Of a DNA stretch of 64,000 nt, positions 33,369 to 46,209 are shown one piece after another (the first letter of the stretch is position 1; every line of letters begins with the position of its first letter). The position numbers and the translations under genes were made by a program. The notes under the pieces are model-generated. The model did no database searches. It saw nothing but the letters and a program-made list of their open reading frames with translations, and was not told the origin of the DNA. Origin of the DNA: Cordia subcordata (taxonomy: Eukaryota > Streptophyta > Magnoliopsida > Boraginales > Cordiaceae); assembly GCA_028554755.1 (NCBI GenBank), contig JAPTOF010000001.1:28819501-28883500 (forward strand). Reading direction: 5' to 3'.

Positions 33369-34754
33369 TTAATTGTTCATTATAGTCCTTATTTCGCCTA
33401 TGCCTGTATTCAAAGCTTGCAATTGTGAAAGAATTTATGCCATTATGGAGGGCTCTACTTGTTGTCCTTTAGAGCTAGAACCTACACCTCATTGCATTTC
33501 AACCCGTTGTTTATCAATATGCTTCTGTGCCCGTGATTCTCTCATTACTGTCCTAAGAGTAACCTCCTCAGGATCGATTTCTTCATCCTCAAAAGTGCTA
33601 ACAACCATAGGGATTGTTCCTGGTATACCTAAGTTAGCTTCCCCCTCTTGTTCTAGCGCTTCTTCTTCTTCTAAAGTAATATCTATTCCCTCAAATATAT
33701 CATCAACATGCTGTGCATCTGGCCCATAGACGGGATTAGTAAAAGTAGTCCTCTTTTTTGTTCTAGCCTTAATTGCTGTCTGGATATCTTATGGTAAGTT
33801 TTTGAATGTCTCTCTGCTTATTGGTTCACCATTGTACCAAGAAATCCCCATAAAGTTCATGTAAACCATATCACAATTCTAAGCAAACTTCCTAAATGGT
33901 GCATTTGAGGAAATATTAAAGTGAGAGAAAATATACATCAAGGTCATGCTATACCCCGGAGTGGTTGTCTTTCCTCCATCTTTTCCACTTATATGCAGCA
34001 TATGTTGAAGAATAAGGAAATGCAATGCTATCTTAGTTCCCTTCTTGAGGCTATAGTAAATATAAGCATCTATAACCAGGATCTTTCCATCATTGATGTT
34101 CCTAGGGAGAATTACTTCACTAATGATTTTAAAAGCAATTCTCTTATTGAAATCAACATCCTTTAACAATGGAAGAATTAACTCTGGAATCTTAGGCCCT
34201 ACATCCTTCCACATGTAGTTTATAACTTCTTTTGGTATGTTAGTACCTTTAATCCCATTCGGCCAACCTTGACTATTGTAATGCCCTTCCCCTTCCACAG
34301 GTATCTTAAAGATTTTATTCAATGTATCCTCATTGAGTATAAAACTAATCCTGCAAATAGTTGATGCTAATTCAAATTTCGAACTCCTAAGATGCACCTC
34401 AAGATTTTCATAAAATTCTATTACCAACTTATCTTGAACATCACAATGCAAGTGCATGAACATATACCAATCTTTAAACAATGGAAGAACATCAATACCA
34501 GCAAAATTTGAGTCCACAAGAAATTTACCGTACAAAATCGAATGTTTTCCTTGAATCTTTGATACGGGTAGTGGAGGAGATTGTGTTCTAGCCCTTTTTC
34601 CTCTTCTTCCACGTTCATGACCTCTAGCCCTTGGATTCACTATGATTTCACATAGTTTTTTGAAAATTGAATTGGTGAAAACTTCTTTTTTGAAGCGGGT
34701 AATGAGAATATATGAAGAATTTTGAAAGAAATTGGTTGAAATTTGAAGAATCAA
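33369..34754 (-). pseudogene. Envelope-like third ORF of the Sirevirus element
   Basis: One minus frame of 462 codons runs from ATG 34754 to a terminal TAA at 33371-33369, broken by four in-frame stops (codons ending 33879, 33789, 33489 and 33435). The first 291 codons are open. A basic, Arg/Gly-rich patch sits near residues 40-60, then a conserved globular part (FKDWYMFMHLHC, WKDVGPKIPELILPLL), an acidic stretch after the first stop, and a predicted helical C-terminus. It lies between pol and the 3' LTR, where Sireviruses carry an env-like gene of unproven function. It resembles the putative plant transposon protein family. No strong transmembrane segment is evident. Confidence 0.75.
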
Positions 34755-35299
34755 AGGTGGGTTTGAGAGCGTTTTTTATTAGGGTTAAAAGATTTGACAA
34801 GAATTGAGTGATTTTGGGGTTAAAAGCCCCAAATTTAACCTTGTCCGCGTTCAGCTGGTCGATCAGCTAGTCGCAGAGATCGACTGGCTAGGTTGACTAG
34901 CCGAATCAGAGAGTACCTTAAAGTTTTTCATTTATCTAGACGCCCTATAACTTCAGAGCCGGTCGACCGGCCGGGTCAAAAAATGCCTAAATGCATATTT
35001 TTTCATGCCCAAGCCATATTAGCACATATATATGCATTTTAACCACTTTTTATCATTCCAATTTCTCTCGTAATCTTGCAAAATTGATCCTCATGCAATG
35101 GTATAGTAAAAATATCAGAAACTTGATGCAAAGTATCATTAAATTAAAGTATGATATCTCCTTTTTATATATGATCTCCAATGAAATGGTGCCTAATCTC
35201 AATATGCTTAGTTCTTGAATGTTGAATTGGGTTTTTAGTGAGATTAATTGCACTAGTATTATCACAATATATAGCAATATGATCATATTACAAGCCATA

Positions 35300-38200
35300 A
35301 TCAAGTAAATTTTGTTTCATCCACAAAATTTAAGCTACACAACTACCAGCTGCAATATAATCTGCTTCGGTAGTAGAGAGAGCAACACTATTTTGTTTCC
35401 TACATGACCAGGATACTAAAGAATGTCCTAGGAATTGACAAGTTCCACTAATGCTTTTACGGTCTACTTTATATCTAGCATAGTCAGCATTAGAAAATCC
35501 ACATAAGTCAAATGAAGTTCCTTTTGCATATCAAAGCCCCAGATGACTTGTTCCCTTAAGATATCTAATGATTCTTTTTACAGCAACTAAGTGAGTTTCC
35601 TTAGGATTAGATTGAAATCTAGTACATAAGCAAACTGCAAACATGATATCTGGTCTAGAGGCAATTAAATATAGTAAGCTACCGATCATACCTCTGTATA
35701 TCTTCTCATCTACATGTTTACCTTTTTCATCCTTATCCAATTTTGTTGACAGGCTCATGGGAGTAATAATTTCCTTTACATCTTCAAGCCCCAAACTTTT
35801 GATAATTTCCATGGTGTATTTGGCTTGATCGATGAAGATCCCGTCCGTTGCTTGTTTGATTTGGAGTCCAAGGAAAAACTTTAACTCTCTGATCATGCTC
35901 ATGTCGAACTCCTTATGCATGCACTTAGAAAAACTCTCACATAAAGATACATTAGTAGCACCAAAGATTATATCATCAATATAAATTTGTACAAGCAGAA
36001 TATCATTCCCTTCTCTTTCATTAAACAAAGTGGAGTCAAGTTTTTCTTTTTCAAAATTGTTTTCCACAAGAAATCCACTAAGTCTTTCATACCAAGCTCT
36101 AGAAGCTTGCTTAAACCATACAATGCTTTTTCTAATTTAAAAACATGATTTAGAAAATCATAACTTCTTCTTCAATGAACCCATTTAGAAAAACACTTTT
36201 AACATCCATTTGATAGAGTTTGAAGTTCATATAATATGCAAATGCAAGTAACATTCGAATGGATTCAAGTCTAGCTACAGGCGCATAGGTCTTATCGTAA
36301 TCAATTCCTTCTTCTTGATTATATCCTTGGGCTACTAGTCTAGCCTTGTTTCTAGTTACTATACCGGCTTCATCTAGTTTGTTTCTAAATACCCATTTTG
36401 TTCTTATTACCAGTCTATCTCTAGGCCTTTCAACTAACTTCCAAACTTTATTTCTATCAACTTGGTTAAGTTCTTCTTACATGGCAATTATCCAAATCTC
36501 GTCAAGTAAGGCTTCTTTTACATTTTTAGGTTCTATATGAGAAATAAATGCATAATGTTCACAAAAAGCACTAATATTACGCCTAGTTCTTACTCCTTCA
36601 TTTGGATCATCGACAATTTGATCTTGAGGATGGTTTCTTACAAACTTCCAACTCTTTGGCAGGTCTCCATTAGTTTCTTTGGTTTTAATGTTTCCTTTAT
36701 TTAAGCATTTTTCAGTCTCCATATTGGCTTGAGACCTCTTTTCTTGATATTCTTCTTCTTGCTTTGCATCTTCTTATTTGGTGGAGTTTCTTTGTCTTTT
36801 GGAGTTGGATCTTCAAGTGTTGTCTTTTTCAAAAGATAACCTAATTGTCAATTTCCTTTCTCGGCTCAAATGGGTTAGTTTCATCAAATGTAACATGTAT
36901 TGATTCTTCCACAACAAGAGTTTTTTTTTTTATTATAAACTCTATATGCTTTACTCTTTGTGGAATAGCCCAAAAATATGCCTTCATCCTATTTAGCATC
37001 AAATTTCCTTAAGTGGTCCTTAGTATTTAGGATAAAACCTTTACAACCAAACACTTTGAAGTATGAAATTTTAGGTGTTTTCCATGCCATAGTTCATATG
37101 GAGTTTTATTTAAGATAGGTCCAATTAAAACCCTATTTTGCACATAATATGCGGTGTTTTTGGCTTCAGTCCAAAAATATGTTAGTAAGTTGTGTTCTTT
37201 TAGTATGGTTCTTTTCATTTCTTGTAATGTATGATTCTTCCTTTCTACTACCCTATTTTGTTGAGGAGTCTGAGGGGCCGAAAAGTTGTGTTCAATGCCA
37301 TGTTCATCACAAAAATTGATGAAAGGAGTGTTCACATATTTGGTGCCATTATCACTACATACGCAAGTTATAAAATAGCCTTTCTCATTTTGCACTTTTC
37401 TATAGAATCTTGCAAATTTATTGAAGGCATCATTTTTATGTGCAAGAAACATAACCCATGTAAATCTAGTATAGCCATCTACAACTATAAATGTATATCT
37501 AGAATCTCCTAAGCTAGCCACATCAATAGGTCCAATAAATCCATATGTAATAATTGCAATGCTCTATTTGTTGAAACTTTATTTAGGGGTTTGAAAGATA
37601 TCTTATGTTGTTTCCCTAATTGAAAAGCATCACAAATTTTATCTTTTTCAAAATTTAGCTTTGGTAAGTCTAACTAGATCATGCTTTAATAAATCATTCA
37701 ACAAGCTCATGCTAGCATGTCTTAATCTTCTATGCCGTAAACAAGCATTATCATGCACAACAGACAAGCATTTAACATGTTGACACACAAGTTGATCAAT
37801 TTCAACGGTGTAGACATTTTCATTTCTCTTAGCTACAAATAATATATTATCATTTCCACATTCATACACAATGCAACTAAAAGATTGAAAAACTACTTTA
37901 TGACATTTATCACACAATTGACTAATACTAGGTAGATTAAATTTTAGGCCTTTTACAAGTAAGACATTATGTATAGCAAGAGAATTTTCGTTACCAATGC
38001 TTCCTTTTCCGATTATTTTTCTTTTGCTATTGTCCCTAAAGGTAACGTCTTCTCCTTTTGTCTGTTTCAATTTGTAGAAGTGTGATGAGTTCCCTGTCAT
38101 GTACTTGGAACAACTACTATCCAAAATCCATTTCATCTTGCTTGTTTTGCTTTCATTGCTTACCTACACACATGGAATTCAAATGCAATTCTTTATTTTG

Positions 38201-38732
38201 GGGTCCCCAACACTTTGGGTCCTTGGCATTAGTTTCAATTTTTGGTTTTGACCACCCATTTAGGTCTTTGCCAATGTGGGACATGTGATCCTTTATCACG
38301 AAGTTTCTTGTAGTAACAATGAGTTGATACATGTCCTTTCTTTTCACAATATGTGCAAGTAATGTTAGATTTTGGTGAAGAGGAGAGTGTAAAAGTAAAA
38401 GTCTTGACAAAGTAAGTTTTGAAATACTTTTGATTAATGTTTGGTTTATACTCAATTCTGCTCTTGTCAAAAGCCATTTTTTGACTTCCAAAGAGTTTTT
38501 CAAAGTTCTCCTTGTCATTTGCAAATTTTTGAACGATTCCATTCAAGTCCATGTTTTTCTTTTTTAAATCTTTAACTTCTTTTTCAAATTTCACAAAATC
38601 TCTGGCATATGAATCATTTTCTTTTTCCAAGATTTCCATCTTTTCTATGGGAGAGGCATTTTCCTTTTCTAAAATTTCTTTTTCATCAGGAGCAAGTTTC
38701 AATTTTCTAAGCATTTGCTTATTTTTTGCCAA
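35300..38732 (-). pseudogene. pol: Sirevirus pol remnant (protease, integrase, RT, RNase H)
   Basis: A coiled, Lys/Glu-rich segment and second knuckle CTYCEKKGHVSTHC (about 38366) lead into the protease ILDSSCSKYMTGN (38127), where the D-S-G triad is D-S-S. Integrase has HRRLRHASMSLL, FIVVDGYTRFTW (37497), CSDNGTKYV and a VVERKNHTLQEM block. RT is broken upstream but has QIYIDDIIFGATNVSL near 35990. RNase H ends near 35316 (ALSTTEADYIAAG). Multiple frames are needed. Dead. Confidence 0.9.
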
Positions 38733-38759
38733 AGCTAGAGATAGCTCATCATGTAATTT

Positions 38760-39902
38760 AGCAAATGCATCCTTTAGTTAATCAAAGCTATCTTCCTCTT
38801 CCTCTTCTTTACTAGATGAATAATAAATAGATGGAGAAGGTGAAGATAGTACCTCATCCTCATTGGCCATGAGGCAAAAGTTGGCTACCTCATGTTGTTC
38901 TTCCATGTCTTCTTCACTTTCGGAGGTGTCCCAAGTAGCTTTGAGTGCCTTCCCTTCTTTCTTGTTTGAAAGCTTTGGACAATTAGCTTTTATGTGTCCC
39001 AACTTATTACAATTGAAGCATTTCAATTCATCACCTTTTGTTTCCTTTGTCCTCTTGAAGTATTTGCTTTCTTTTCCTTTCTTCTTCCAATTTGCAATGT
39101 TTGAGAACGCTCCTCTTTTCATCTTTCTAAATTTCATGAATTTTTGAAGTTCCGGGCAAGAAGTGGAATTTCCTCATCCTTCAGTCCTCACCATCTTCTT
39201 TATCTTCACTTGATGTATATTTTGATGCAACGAGCGCAATAGACTTCTTTGCTTTTCTCTCTTCCTCTTCATGATCTTTTATTTCAAGTTCATGAGTCAT
39301 GAGTGATCCTATGAGCTCATTGAGCTCCAAAGTGTTTAAGTCTTTAGCTTCTTTAATGGTCGTGACTTTTGGTTGCCATGATGATGGCAAGCTCCTTAGC
39401 ACCTTTCTTACTTTCTCTACATTGGAATAGTCCTTTCTAAGTGCCTTCAAGCCATTAGTAATTTCAACAAATCTAAAAAACATTTGCTCAACATTTTTGT
39501 TAGGAAGCATCTTAAACAATTCATATCTATGTACAGGCATAGCAGTTCTAGATTCTTTAACTTGGCTAGTTCCTTCATAAGTTACTTCCAATTAGTCCCA
39601 AAGTTCCTTAGCCGAAGTGCACCCCATTACCCTTGCAATTCGGTGGCATTCATAGCATTGAATAAATAATGTAAAGCTTTTTGATTTAACTCAAATAATT
39701 TAATATCCTCATCATTCCATTCATTTTTAGGCTTGATTACTCTCCTATCCCCTTCTAATTTTGTAGGTAAGGTAGGTCCATTTTCTATAATTTTTCAAGC
39801 TTTCCAATCATGTGATTGTATAAACACTTTCATTCTCATTTTCCAAAATGCATAGTTGGTTCCATCAAAAGGGGGTGCTTGCTTAATAGAAATTCCCTCC
39901 AT
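38760..39902 (-). pseudogene. gag: Sirevirus gag remnant
   Basis: The start MEGISIKQAPPFDGTNYAFW at 39902 is the usual SIRE gag beginning. A stop falls within about 40 codons. The frame at 39591-39181 carries the capsid helices (FRFVEITNGLKALRKDY, VRKVLRSLPSSWQPKVTTI). The frame at 39137-38778 carries a CCHC knuckle CFNCNKLGHIKANC (about 39020-38979) and an acidic tail. Stops and shifts separate the parts. Confidence 0.88.
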
Positions 39903-39951
39903 TTTTGCTAAAAATAATTCTACTAGTTGTTAAACTATAGGTAGAACCCTA

Positions 39952-39963
39952 GCTCTGATACCA
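39952..39963 (-). other. Primer-binding site (initiator Met tRNA)
   Basis: On minus it reads TGGTATCAGAGC, a perfect 12-nt match to the usual copia PBS, two bases inside the 5' LTR. Confidence 0.95.
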
Positions 39964-39965
39964 AT

Positions 39966-41314
39966 TATGGGTGTAAATATCTTAAGGGGTGAATTAAGAT
40001 ATATATACCAGTTTTCATTTTTAAAATTCATAGAAATTCAACTATTTCAATAAGGTAATATATCAAACACAATGTAATCAATAGAAGTAAATAGAGATAA
40101 ATAAAGTGTAAAGAGAAGGAAGACAAATGATTTAAGGTGGTTCAGCCAAGCCCACATCCACCGCCCAAGGAGGCTCTCCTTCGGACTTCAACAATCTTCA
40201 CTAAGTGCTTCTTCAAATCTTGATAAAGCAAAGACCAATTTTTACAACTCTTTGAAGCCAAACTTCAAAAAGCCCAAGAGTCCCACTTTTTAGGATTTTC
40301 CCACACTTTTTCAATCTCTAATAAATGTCTCTCTCAAGATTTCTTAGCTCACAAAGTGTGTATACAATCAAGAAGAATAGAAATGATGAAGAATCTGAAA
40401 TTTCTTCTCAAAAGAGAATATAGCAATGAATGGTGCTTTTGAAAGCTCAAAGATATTGCAATAATAGCTCAAAGCTATTGCAAGAATAGCTCAAAGCTTA
40501 ATTGGGAGATGATATATGATTTTGTAAGCTTGAATTGATGATTTGAATGACTATTGAAGGTGTATTAAAAGAGATTTTAGAGTTAGGGCTTTGGTAGGTG
40601 GAAGAAAAGAGGAAAAAATGGCCAGCACGGTAATAAAAGACTAGTGCATTTATTACAACATCTTGCTTAGCTGGTCGACCAGTTGGGTCGTCCAGCCTCC
40701 TCTTGGCTCTCTCTGACTAGGCCGGACGCCTTAGCCGGTCGACCGGCTAGGGGGTCTAGCTTTTTCTTTCCTTCTCTGTTTTGGCTAGGCAACCCTCCCT
40801 GGTCAGCCGGTCGACAGGCTAGGGGATCCGGCCACTTTAGAGAAAGAAGTAAAGCCAAACTTTGCCTAAAAACATTTTAAGTACAATTTTCATAACTCCA
40901 AATCATCTTAAGGCAATTTGTAAATACTTTTTATGACTAGAAACACTTCAAAACACATATTTACACTAAGTGTACATTCAAAATCATTTATGCTTTTATG
41001 AAATCTGATGTGCATGAGATTTAAATTGTTTGAGTTATAAAAATAAAGATTTGAGTCAAACATTTACAATACTTAGGCATTTCATAAGAAGAGCAAGAAC
41101 GTCCAATACCCCTTGTGATGTCTCTTATCCTCCTTATACCTTCTCATCTTCTTCTCCTTTTTCAAATAATGCTCATTTGTTCATCTTCTTCCATCTTCTA
41201 AACATCTATCTACTCATCTTAGCACTTATCTTTACAAGATACTTTTTAGGAAAATAATTATAAATGCATATCAAATTTTCATCATCAAAATTAATAACTA
41301 GTATTTAGCCAACA
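39966..41314 (-). repeat. 5' LTR of the Sirevirus element
   Basis: Read on minus, it starts TGTTGGCTAAATAC at 41314 and ends ...CACCCATA at 39966, the final CA being mutated to TA. It is a direct repeat of 31367-32654, with a unique insertion near 40585-40645. Shared text includes AAGGTGGTTC(G/A)G(C/T)CAAGCC and GTCGACC palindromes. Confidence 0.92.
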
Positions 41315-41319
41315 CTATT

Positions 41320-43692
41320 TTTTGGTGATAAAGAAAATACCATAGAGATAACAGATAACAAAGAAAACAGAAAAAGGCTGCGCTCTGGGTTTTGAAAGTC
41401 CGAGTTTTTAATTGTCATTATGTTATTAATGCTTTATTTTTGGAGGTTTTTGGTTAATTGTTGTTGTTTATTGATGTTCTAGTATTATGAAATTAGGCAT
41501 TCAATTGGTTAATTAGGGATTTTAGATTTGTTTCTTGTGAATGAATGGGTTTTCCAAACTGATTGATGACTCTTGGTTAAATTGTAAACTCAAACACCAA
41601 GTGTTTGATTGATTGACTATGTGAAATTTTGCGATTAACCAAACTTCATAAGTGACCGTAGAGGCTCTTAATTCTATGTTGAATACAATATATGTCTTCT
41701 GCCATGTGCAATATTTGTTCGCATGAGATAGTGGAAAGTATTAGCAAAATCTGAATCATACTGAAAAGTTCAATGACTGGTGAAAGTCTCTATATGGAAT
41801 AATTGATTAACTACCAAGAAGTTGTCCATCCAATTTCAGAAATCAAGAATTTTAAATGTTTGTACAAGGGTGGTTGCCTCTCTTTGCAAAGCTTGTGGTT
41901 TCAGTTTTTATAATAAACTAGCAACTCTTTTCTACTTCTCACAGCCTGTATGTGTGTGCATCTATCTATCGATGAATCTATTTATCTATCTATATGCCCG
42001 TGCCTATGTGTGTGCATGTATCTCTCTATTCTTGTTCTTGCTGTTGTTGCTGCTCCTGCTAATGTTCATGATGATAATGGAGGAAAAGAAATTGGACACT
42101 ATTAGTTAAACCTAAAACTCTGTTAACTTTGGGCACAAATTAAATTTTAAGATAAAAAAAACTAAATACCTTTTTTCTCAGGATAGAAATAAGTGTCATT
42201 TGGTCTAGCGTAAGTTCAGATTTAAAGATAACTTCATTTGACCGAGATGCTATTAAAAGTTTGGTAATAAGACTATTTTAGTGAGGGGTCATGGGAATGC
42301 AAATTTCACTAGAAATTTCATTAAAGCTCTCCAAAATCTATCTTTTTCCTTATAACTACAAATAAGAAACTTTCTACATAAGATTGTATATCGGGCCTTA
42401 AGAATCATATCTATCTCTACTTTTTCCTTTGCTTTTTGTATGCTGCTATTGATGCTTTCATGGTTATTTATTTATTTATTTATTTATTTTTTGTATGTGG
42501 GGCTAGGTTAGGGGTGTTGCTAAAGCTTATATTAAAGATGTATTTTTTTTTCCTAACTGGATTACTTACCCTTTTGACAAGTTGAAAAAAAAAATTGCTT
42601 TGTAATTTTCCAACTATGAAAAGTATAGGTCAACAGATATATGTTTTGTTGTTTGAAATGGGAAGTGTGGTTGTTTGGCAAAATAAGTTCAGTTATCATC
42701 AGTTTTGCTTTTTCATACCATCTTATGATATACTTAGATCGAGTCTCTTATATGAGTTATGCTGATAGCGGAATATTAGTTTACAAAGGTGAACTCACTG
42801 TGATAATTGAGTCAAGCCTAATTCCTGATCGTGATACTTGTCGAGAAAAGCCATTAAGTCAATTGTGTTTGCCTTGTGATATTTATGTGATATTCTCTAC
42901 TGTGTTCTTGGGTGATCGATTTCCTTACAGCCTAGCACTGTTTCTTTATAGGTTGGTGGCTATTCTAAACTAATTTATATTAGGCTACATATTGGGTTAC
43001 TGTTGGTCTAACTTTGATTGGATCTATTCTCTCTTATTTTGGGATTGGAGGTGATATAATGGGTGTTGAATATGAGAATTATTGGGTTAATGTTGGTATA
43101 ACTTTGGTTTGAGATCCTTTATTTTGGTTTATACAATGGGTAAAGTTCTGTATTTGGATGTTATCTTTTTATAGCTCATTTGTTTTGTGGGTTTGTACTA
43201 CTTTCACTAATATCCGTGTTAAGAGTTTATCCTTTTTGCTTTTTTATCTTTGTCCTGTTTTTGTTTGGGTTGCTATTCAGTTAGTGTGTGCCTTTTTTTT
43301 AAATGTAAGTATAGTGGTGATAAAGTTTCAATTCTTGAATATGGGGCGTTTTAAGTTTTTTCCCTTTTTTTTTTTTTTTTGCATTTCTGAACGTATGCTA
43401 CTATTATTTGAATGTGGGCCTCTTTAAGCTTCTTTTGTTAGTGCGATTACTTTTGCATAGAGTACCTTATATATTAATGCAACACTCTTTATGAATATAA
43501 TATGACAATTAATGTAGTTGAAATTTGTTTTGGCCTATAATTTTTTAATAGCTCGACGCGTAAAAGATTTGGATGTAATGATATCAGTGAGGAAGTTTGA
43601 ATGAATAGTTGAAGTTTATAGTTACTGTTGAAAATTTTTGGTTATTGCTATTACTATTTCCAAAAGTAACTTATATGTATTAACTCTATCAA
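41320..43692. other. Unassigned 2.4-kb stretch
   Basis: This is AT-rich, with TATC/ATCT microsatellite text near 41960-42000 and (TTTA)n near 42468-42490. Short ORFs (42641-42973, 43158-43427) are not recognisable proteins. It may be the 5' part of the second Helitron, since its helicase remnant begins next, but no terminus was found. Confidence 0.5.
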
Positions 43693-45062
43693 CAGATAGT
43701 TGCGAAAGTTTTTTCTAACGAAGGAGGAATATTTTTCATTGACGGCCCTAGATATATAGGCAAGACATTTTTATATCGAGCTTTGTTAGCAGAATACGCT
43801 CCAAAGGATGTACAACGCATGCAACTACAACTTCTGGAGTGGCAGCAACCTTACTACCTGGAGGTAGAACCACTCATTGTAGATTTAAGATTCCCATTGA
43901 CATAGATAACAAACAATCATGCAACATAAGCAAACAAAGTGCTCTTGCTAGATTGTTGCTGGATGCCAAAGTGATAATATGGGATGAAGCATATATGGCA
44001 AAAAGATCAACTATTGAAACTCTAGATTTGATCTTGCAAGATATCACTGAGTAAAACATTCCTTTTGAAAATAAAGTGGTGGTCTTTGGTGGTGATTTTC
44101 AACAAATCCTTCCTGTTGTACTTGGAGGTACAAAAAAAATCTTGTAGAAGTAAGCTTGCTTAAGTCGTCTTTGTGGAGGATAATTTATAAAATTCATTTA
44201 CAAGAGAACATGTGAGCGAAGCAATATCAACAATTTGTAGATTTTTTTACTGAGATTTGGCAATGATACAAAACCAAAAGTAGGTAATGATAATATGAAA
44301 ATTCCACAACACATGATAGTGCCATTTTGTAATCTTCAATTATCTCTTGATGATCTAATTAATGAAGTTTTTCCATCATTTTCGGATTTCATTAAAAATC
44401 CATTGTCTACGATAAATAGAGTAATTTTGACTCTAAAAAATGACTCAGTTGATGAAATCAATGATATGCTTATCAAAAAGTTTCCTGGACAATTTAGAGA
44501 ATATGTAAGTTACAATAAAATAATTGGCCCTTTACAGCAAGCACAGTATGAAGATTATTTAAATACAGTAGTTACTGCAAGATTACCACCTCGTAGACTT
44601 GTGCTCAAAGAGAATTACCCAATTATGCTTCTTATAAATCTCAATCCTATAGAAGGTTTATTTAATGGTACTAGATTCATATGTTGCAGCCTACATGCTT
44701 AAGTCATTTATACAACCATTACAACAGGAGACTTTAGTGGAAAGCATGTCTTCATCCCAAAAATTCCTCTTCAGCCTAAAGAAAATCTTAGATGCCCAAT
44801 TCCTTTTAAAAGAATCCAATTCCCTATTTGTTTGTGTTTTGCAATGGCAATTAACAAAGCTCAAGGACAGAAACTTGAAAATGTTGGCATATATTTACAT
44901 GAACCAGTCTTCTCACTTGGCCAACTCTATGTAGCTCTTTCTCGTGCCAAAACTTTAACAGGAGTTAAAATTTTGATAAATCCAATAATTTCTGAAAATA
45001 CTTATAACAATTACACAAAGGATGTTGTATGTCAAGAAGTTTTGAAACTTGCTGCACTGTGA
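43693..45062 (+). pseudogene. Second Helitron helicase remnant
   Basis: Blocks in order are: a damaged Walker A region (DGPRYIGKTFLYRALLAEYA, near 43742), ATLLPGGRTTHCRFKIPID (43845), a Walker B variant IIWDEAYM (43976), VVVFGGDFQQILPVVLGG (44078), VFPSFSDFIKNPLSTINRVI (44368), NPIEGLFNGTRF (44644), and FAMAINKAQGQKLENVGIYL (44836) with LGQLYVALSRAKTL. At least four frame breaks and internal stops. It differs clearly from the Helitron 1 helicase, so it is a separate element. Confidence 0.9.
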
Positions 45063-45889
45063 GAAATATATTTCTCGCAGGCTTCTAAAGGTAGCATTTC
45101 TATTATCACTTCCTATTTTTTTAAAAACTGTCACATTTATATATCAAATCACTTATCTCAGTTGTAGTTCTTTCTTTTTCATATATGTGTTGTTATTGAT
45201 CTTTGCAGGTAAAGATATCAAAGGTTGATTTTCGCTGACTCCCACATAAGAATTTTCAATACATAAGTGATTACTCCATTTCTCTTCTTCGCATTAGAAA
45301 ATACATTCTTACACTATAGAAAAAAAAAATTTTAGGGCATGAGAATATAGGCAGTCATATTGGATTTTGACATAGATCAAGTGGGTGAATAATTTGAAAC
45401 TTATCAGATATATCTAATCTCAAGATCAAAGGTATAGCCTATTGATCCCAAATTTAGAATCATTCAACATTAATATTAGTGGATCATCAATGGAAGAACT
45501 GCAGTAATGTGCCAACCTCAAGATGCTCCATATGCTTCCCATATGGCAATCAATTTTACTTCCTATGCAAACATAATCCAAGATGCAACCTCTAATATAC
45601 CAGTGGGTAAGCAATTTGCAATGAGCTCATTGAATAATTTTCATTATTAGGTCTTGCATAATTTTGGTCCCTAACTTTACATTATCCATATTAGATATAA
45701 TCGAGATTGTCATTGACCATCGTGAGCCAAAAACTATATTAACGGTTAGAGGCGAAAATACTTTGCAAGAATTTGTCATCATCAGCCAAGAGTAAGCCAT
45801 TATATTGTTACATACTCTGTTTTCGCCAATTTTTGCCAATTATAGTAAGTAATGTAAAAGGTTTTTGGGTTAACTTTCAAAACTGAAGG

Positions 45890-46205
45890 GTTAGGCCAAT
45901 GATTTTGACTCTATGGAGAGAGCTTGTACTCGCTGAAGGTGTTGCTATAATGACTTCAATAGAAACGAAGCCAATCATAATAGCAACACGACTTGTCACC
46001 TCAACATTTTACGGTAATGTTTTTTACTTAAAATTGAACTATATTGGTTCAATCACTTAGATGATATGCCATTATCAACTAAATGTTATTGTAAACATGA
46101 TATTGTATGTAAGTCATTATGCTCAATAGGAAATTCTAGAATAACAGTTGACCCTTCGACTCTTGAAGTTGAAGCATTGCATAGGTGGTACGTTTGCTAT
46201 GAAAT
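45890..46205 (+). pseudogene. RPA-like (OB-fold) fragment of the second Helitron
   Basis: A plus frame reads MILTLWRELVLAEGVAIMTS, IETKPIIIATRLVTSTFYG, then VDPSTLEVEALHRW near 46150. Plant Helitrons often carry a single-strand DNA-binding RPA70-like gene after the helicase, and this matches its OB-fold end pattern. It is short, shifted between frames and split by an intron-like insert. Confidence 0.6.
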
Positions 46206-46209
46206 ACTT

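Larger units (their letters stand above)
31367..41314 (-). mobile_element. Sirevirus-type Ty1-copia retrotransposon, complete but decayed
   Basis: This is a 9.9-kb element on minus. It has two LTRs (1288 and 1349 bp), a CTATT target duplication on both sides (31362-31366 and 41315-41319), a PBS at 39952-39963, a PPT at 32655-32669, gag with two CCHC knuckles, protease, integrase, RT with YIDDIIFG and RNase H. An envelope-like frame lies between pol and the 3' LTR. The YIDDIIFG motif, two knuckles and the extra ORF fit the SIRE/Maximus lineage. The LTRs differ by several percent plus indels, and every ORF has stops, so the insertion is old. Confidence 0.92.
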
